The notes below the pieces were generated by a model. The model was not told the origin of the DNA and did no database searches. It saw only the letters and a program-made list of their open reading frames with translations. From Pseudomonadota bacterium (GTDB taxonomy: Bacteria > Pseudomonadota > Alphaproteobacteria > Rhizobiales > Phreatobacteraceae), in assembly GCA_023416965.1 (NCBI GenBank), contig JAEZGJ010000152.1, positions 1 to 23,154 of the forward strand: a stretch of DNA of 23,154 bases, in the 5' to 3' direction. This document shows, one piece after another, positions 22,652 to 23,154 of the stretch; within the stretch, counting starts at the first letter, position 1; every line of letters begins with the position of its first letter. A program made the translations under genes and the position numbers.

Positions 22652-22844
22652 GGCGGGCGGATCCGTGGTTCGAGAGACGGGGTTCTGCGACCCCGGGGAA
22701 AGGGCTCGACACGCCCGAATGCCGAAGCTGCGGCAGATTGTCGTGCCCCTCGACAAGAGTCTGTACTCCGCGCCGGCGCCGTGGCCAAGTTCGGCGCGAA
22801 GGGGATGAGGCTGGCCCGACCAGGTCAGCCGCGGGGTTGATGGC

Positions 22845-23154
22845 ATGCGACATTTTCTGTTCTGCGCACTGGCGGCGGCGGGTCTTGCAGGGTGCACGCC
22901 CGATCTCACCCTCGCCACGGCGGAGCCCTACACGCCGCAATGGTGCGAAGCCGCCAAGGCCCAGTCCGGCAACGCCAGTTCCCTCTATGCGGTCGCCAGG
23001 TGCCACGAGCGCAACGTCCCCGGCTTCGCCCAGGACGACAATGTCATCGTCTTCTACCTCAACGAGGCGGCGCGCCGCGGCCATGTCGAGGCCGGGGCCG
23101 CGCTCGCCGCCCGCGGCCAGCCGCTTCCAGACGACGACCTCAGGCGCGAGGCGG
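22845..23154 (+). CDS. Lipoprotein, possibly Sel1-like (3' truncated)
   Basis: An open frame of 103 codons runs off the window end. It starts MRHFLFCALAAAGLAGC, a signal peptide with lipobox LAGC and lipidated Cys17, so it should be an envelope lipoprotein. The mature part (AKAQSGNASSLYAVARCHERNVPGFAQDD... and NEAARRGHVEAGAALA) has the size and Ala/Gly spacing of a Sel1/TPR-like helical repeat, but only one repeat unit is visible, so the class is tentative. Three cysteines are seen besides the signal region's: the lipidated one and those near WCEAAK and ARCHE. Start chosen from the signal sequence; no strong Shine-Dalgarno is evident. Confidence 0.7.
   Translation, partial: MRHFLFCALAAAGLAGCTPDLTLATAEPYTPQWCEAAKAQSGNASSLYAVARCHERNVPGFAQDDNVIVFYLNEAARRGHVEAGAALAARGQPLPDDDLRREA

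Overview
The window is GC-rich, densely packed bacterial chromosome. Protein similarities point to an alphaproteobacterium, most likely of the Hyphomicrobiales (Rhizobiales): a PetP/PetR-type regulator pair, a YbjN-proC pair, an AapJ-type binding protein, an alphaproteobacterial EF-G-like protein and a GumC/WecG exopolysaccharide block. The genus cannot be fixed from sequence reading alone. I saw no rRNA, tRNA, CRISPR, insertion sequence or phage gene.

Layout. (1) 1-5150 is the end of an exopolysaccharide locus. On + it has a GumC-like co-polymerase (5' truncated), a WecG/TagA glycosyltransferase and a GT92-like glycosyltransferase. Convergent to them, on -, are a Tat-exported GH10 endoxylanase-like enzyme and a Wzx-type flippase, joined by a one-base stop/start overlap. 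(2) 5333-7791 holds a zinc-free quinone oxidoreductase (+) and a TMEM43-family membrane protein (-), separated by a hairpin terminator. (3) 7881-10243 holds a MarR/PetP-like regulator and an OmpR/PetR-like response regulator on -, divergent from branched-chain aminotransferase ilvE on +. A 7-7-7 inverted repeat covers the marR start codon. (4) 10422-14109 holds an orphan amino-acid binding protein (+), then a - strand run of ybjN-like, proC, tetR-like and csaA-like genes. (5) 14110-14667 has no convincing gene but holds inverted repeats and a strong terminator. (6) 14668-16713 is a divergent EF-G-like GTPase with altered switch motifs. (7) 16888-18809 holds a possible 54-aa secreted or membrane peptide (-), a two-helix membrane protein (+) and a PQQ-dependent sugar dehydrogenase (+). 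(8) 18812-20725, all on -, encodes SemiSWEET, a small exported protein, a DUF486 membrane protein and a SAM methyltransferase. (9) 20822-23154 holds msrP (+), a metallo-beta-lactamase-fold hydrolase (-) and the start of a lipoprotein (+).

How the parts work together. Region 1 would build, flip, extend and trim an envelope or secreted polysaccharide. Region 3 looks like a self-regulating two-gene unit whose operator could also affect ilvE. Several cell-envelope proteins use Tat-type signals (GH10, PQQ dehydrogenase, MsrP, possibly the 134-aa protein). Most of the window is ordinary core genome. I found no clear new defence or mobile system. The items most worth a second look are the EF-G-like protein, the regulator operator, the xylanase-flippase coupling and the gene-poor stretch at 14110-14667.
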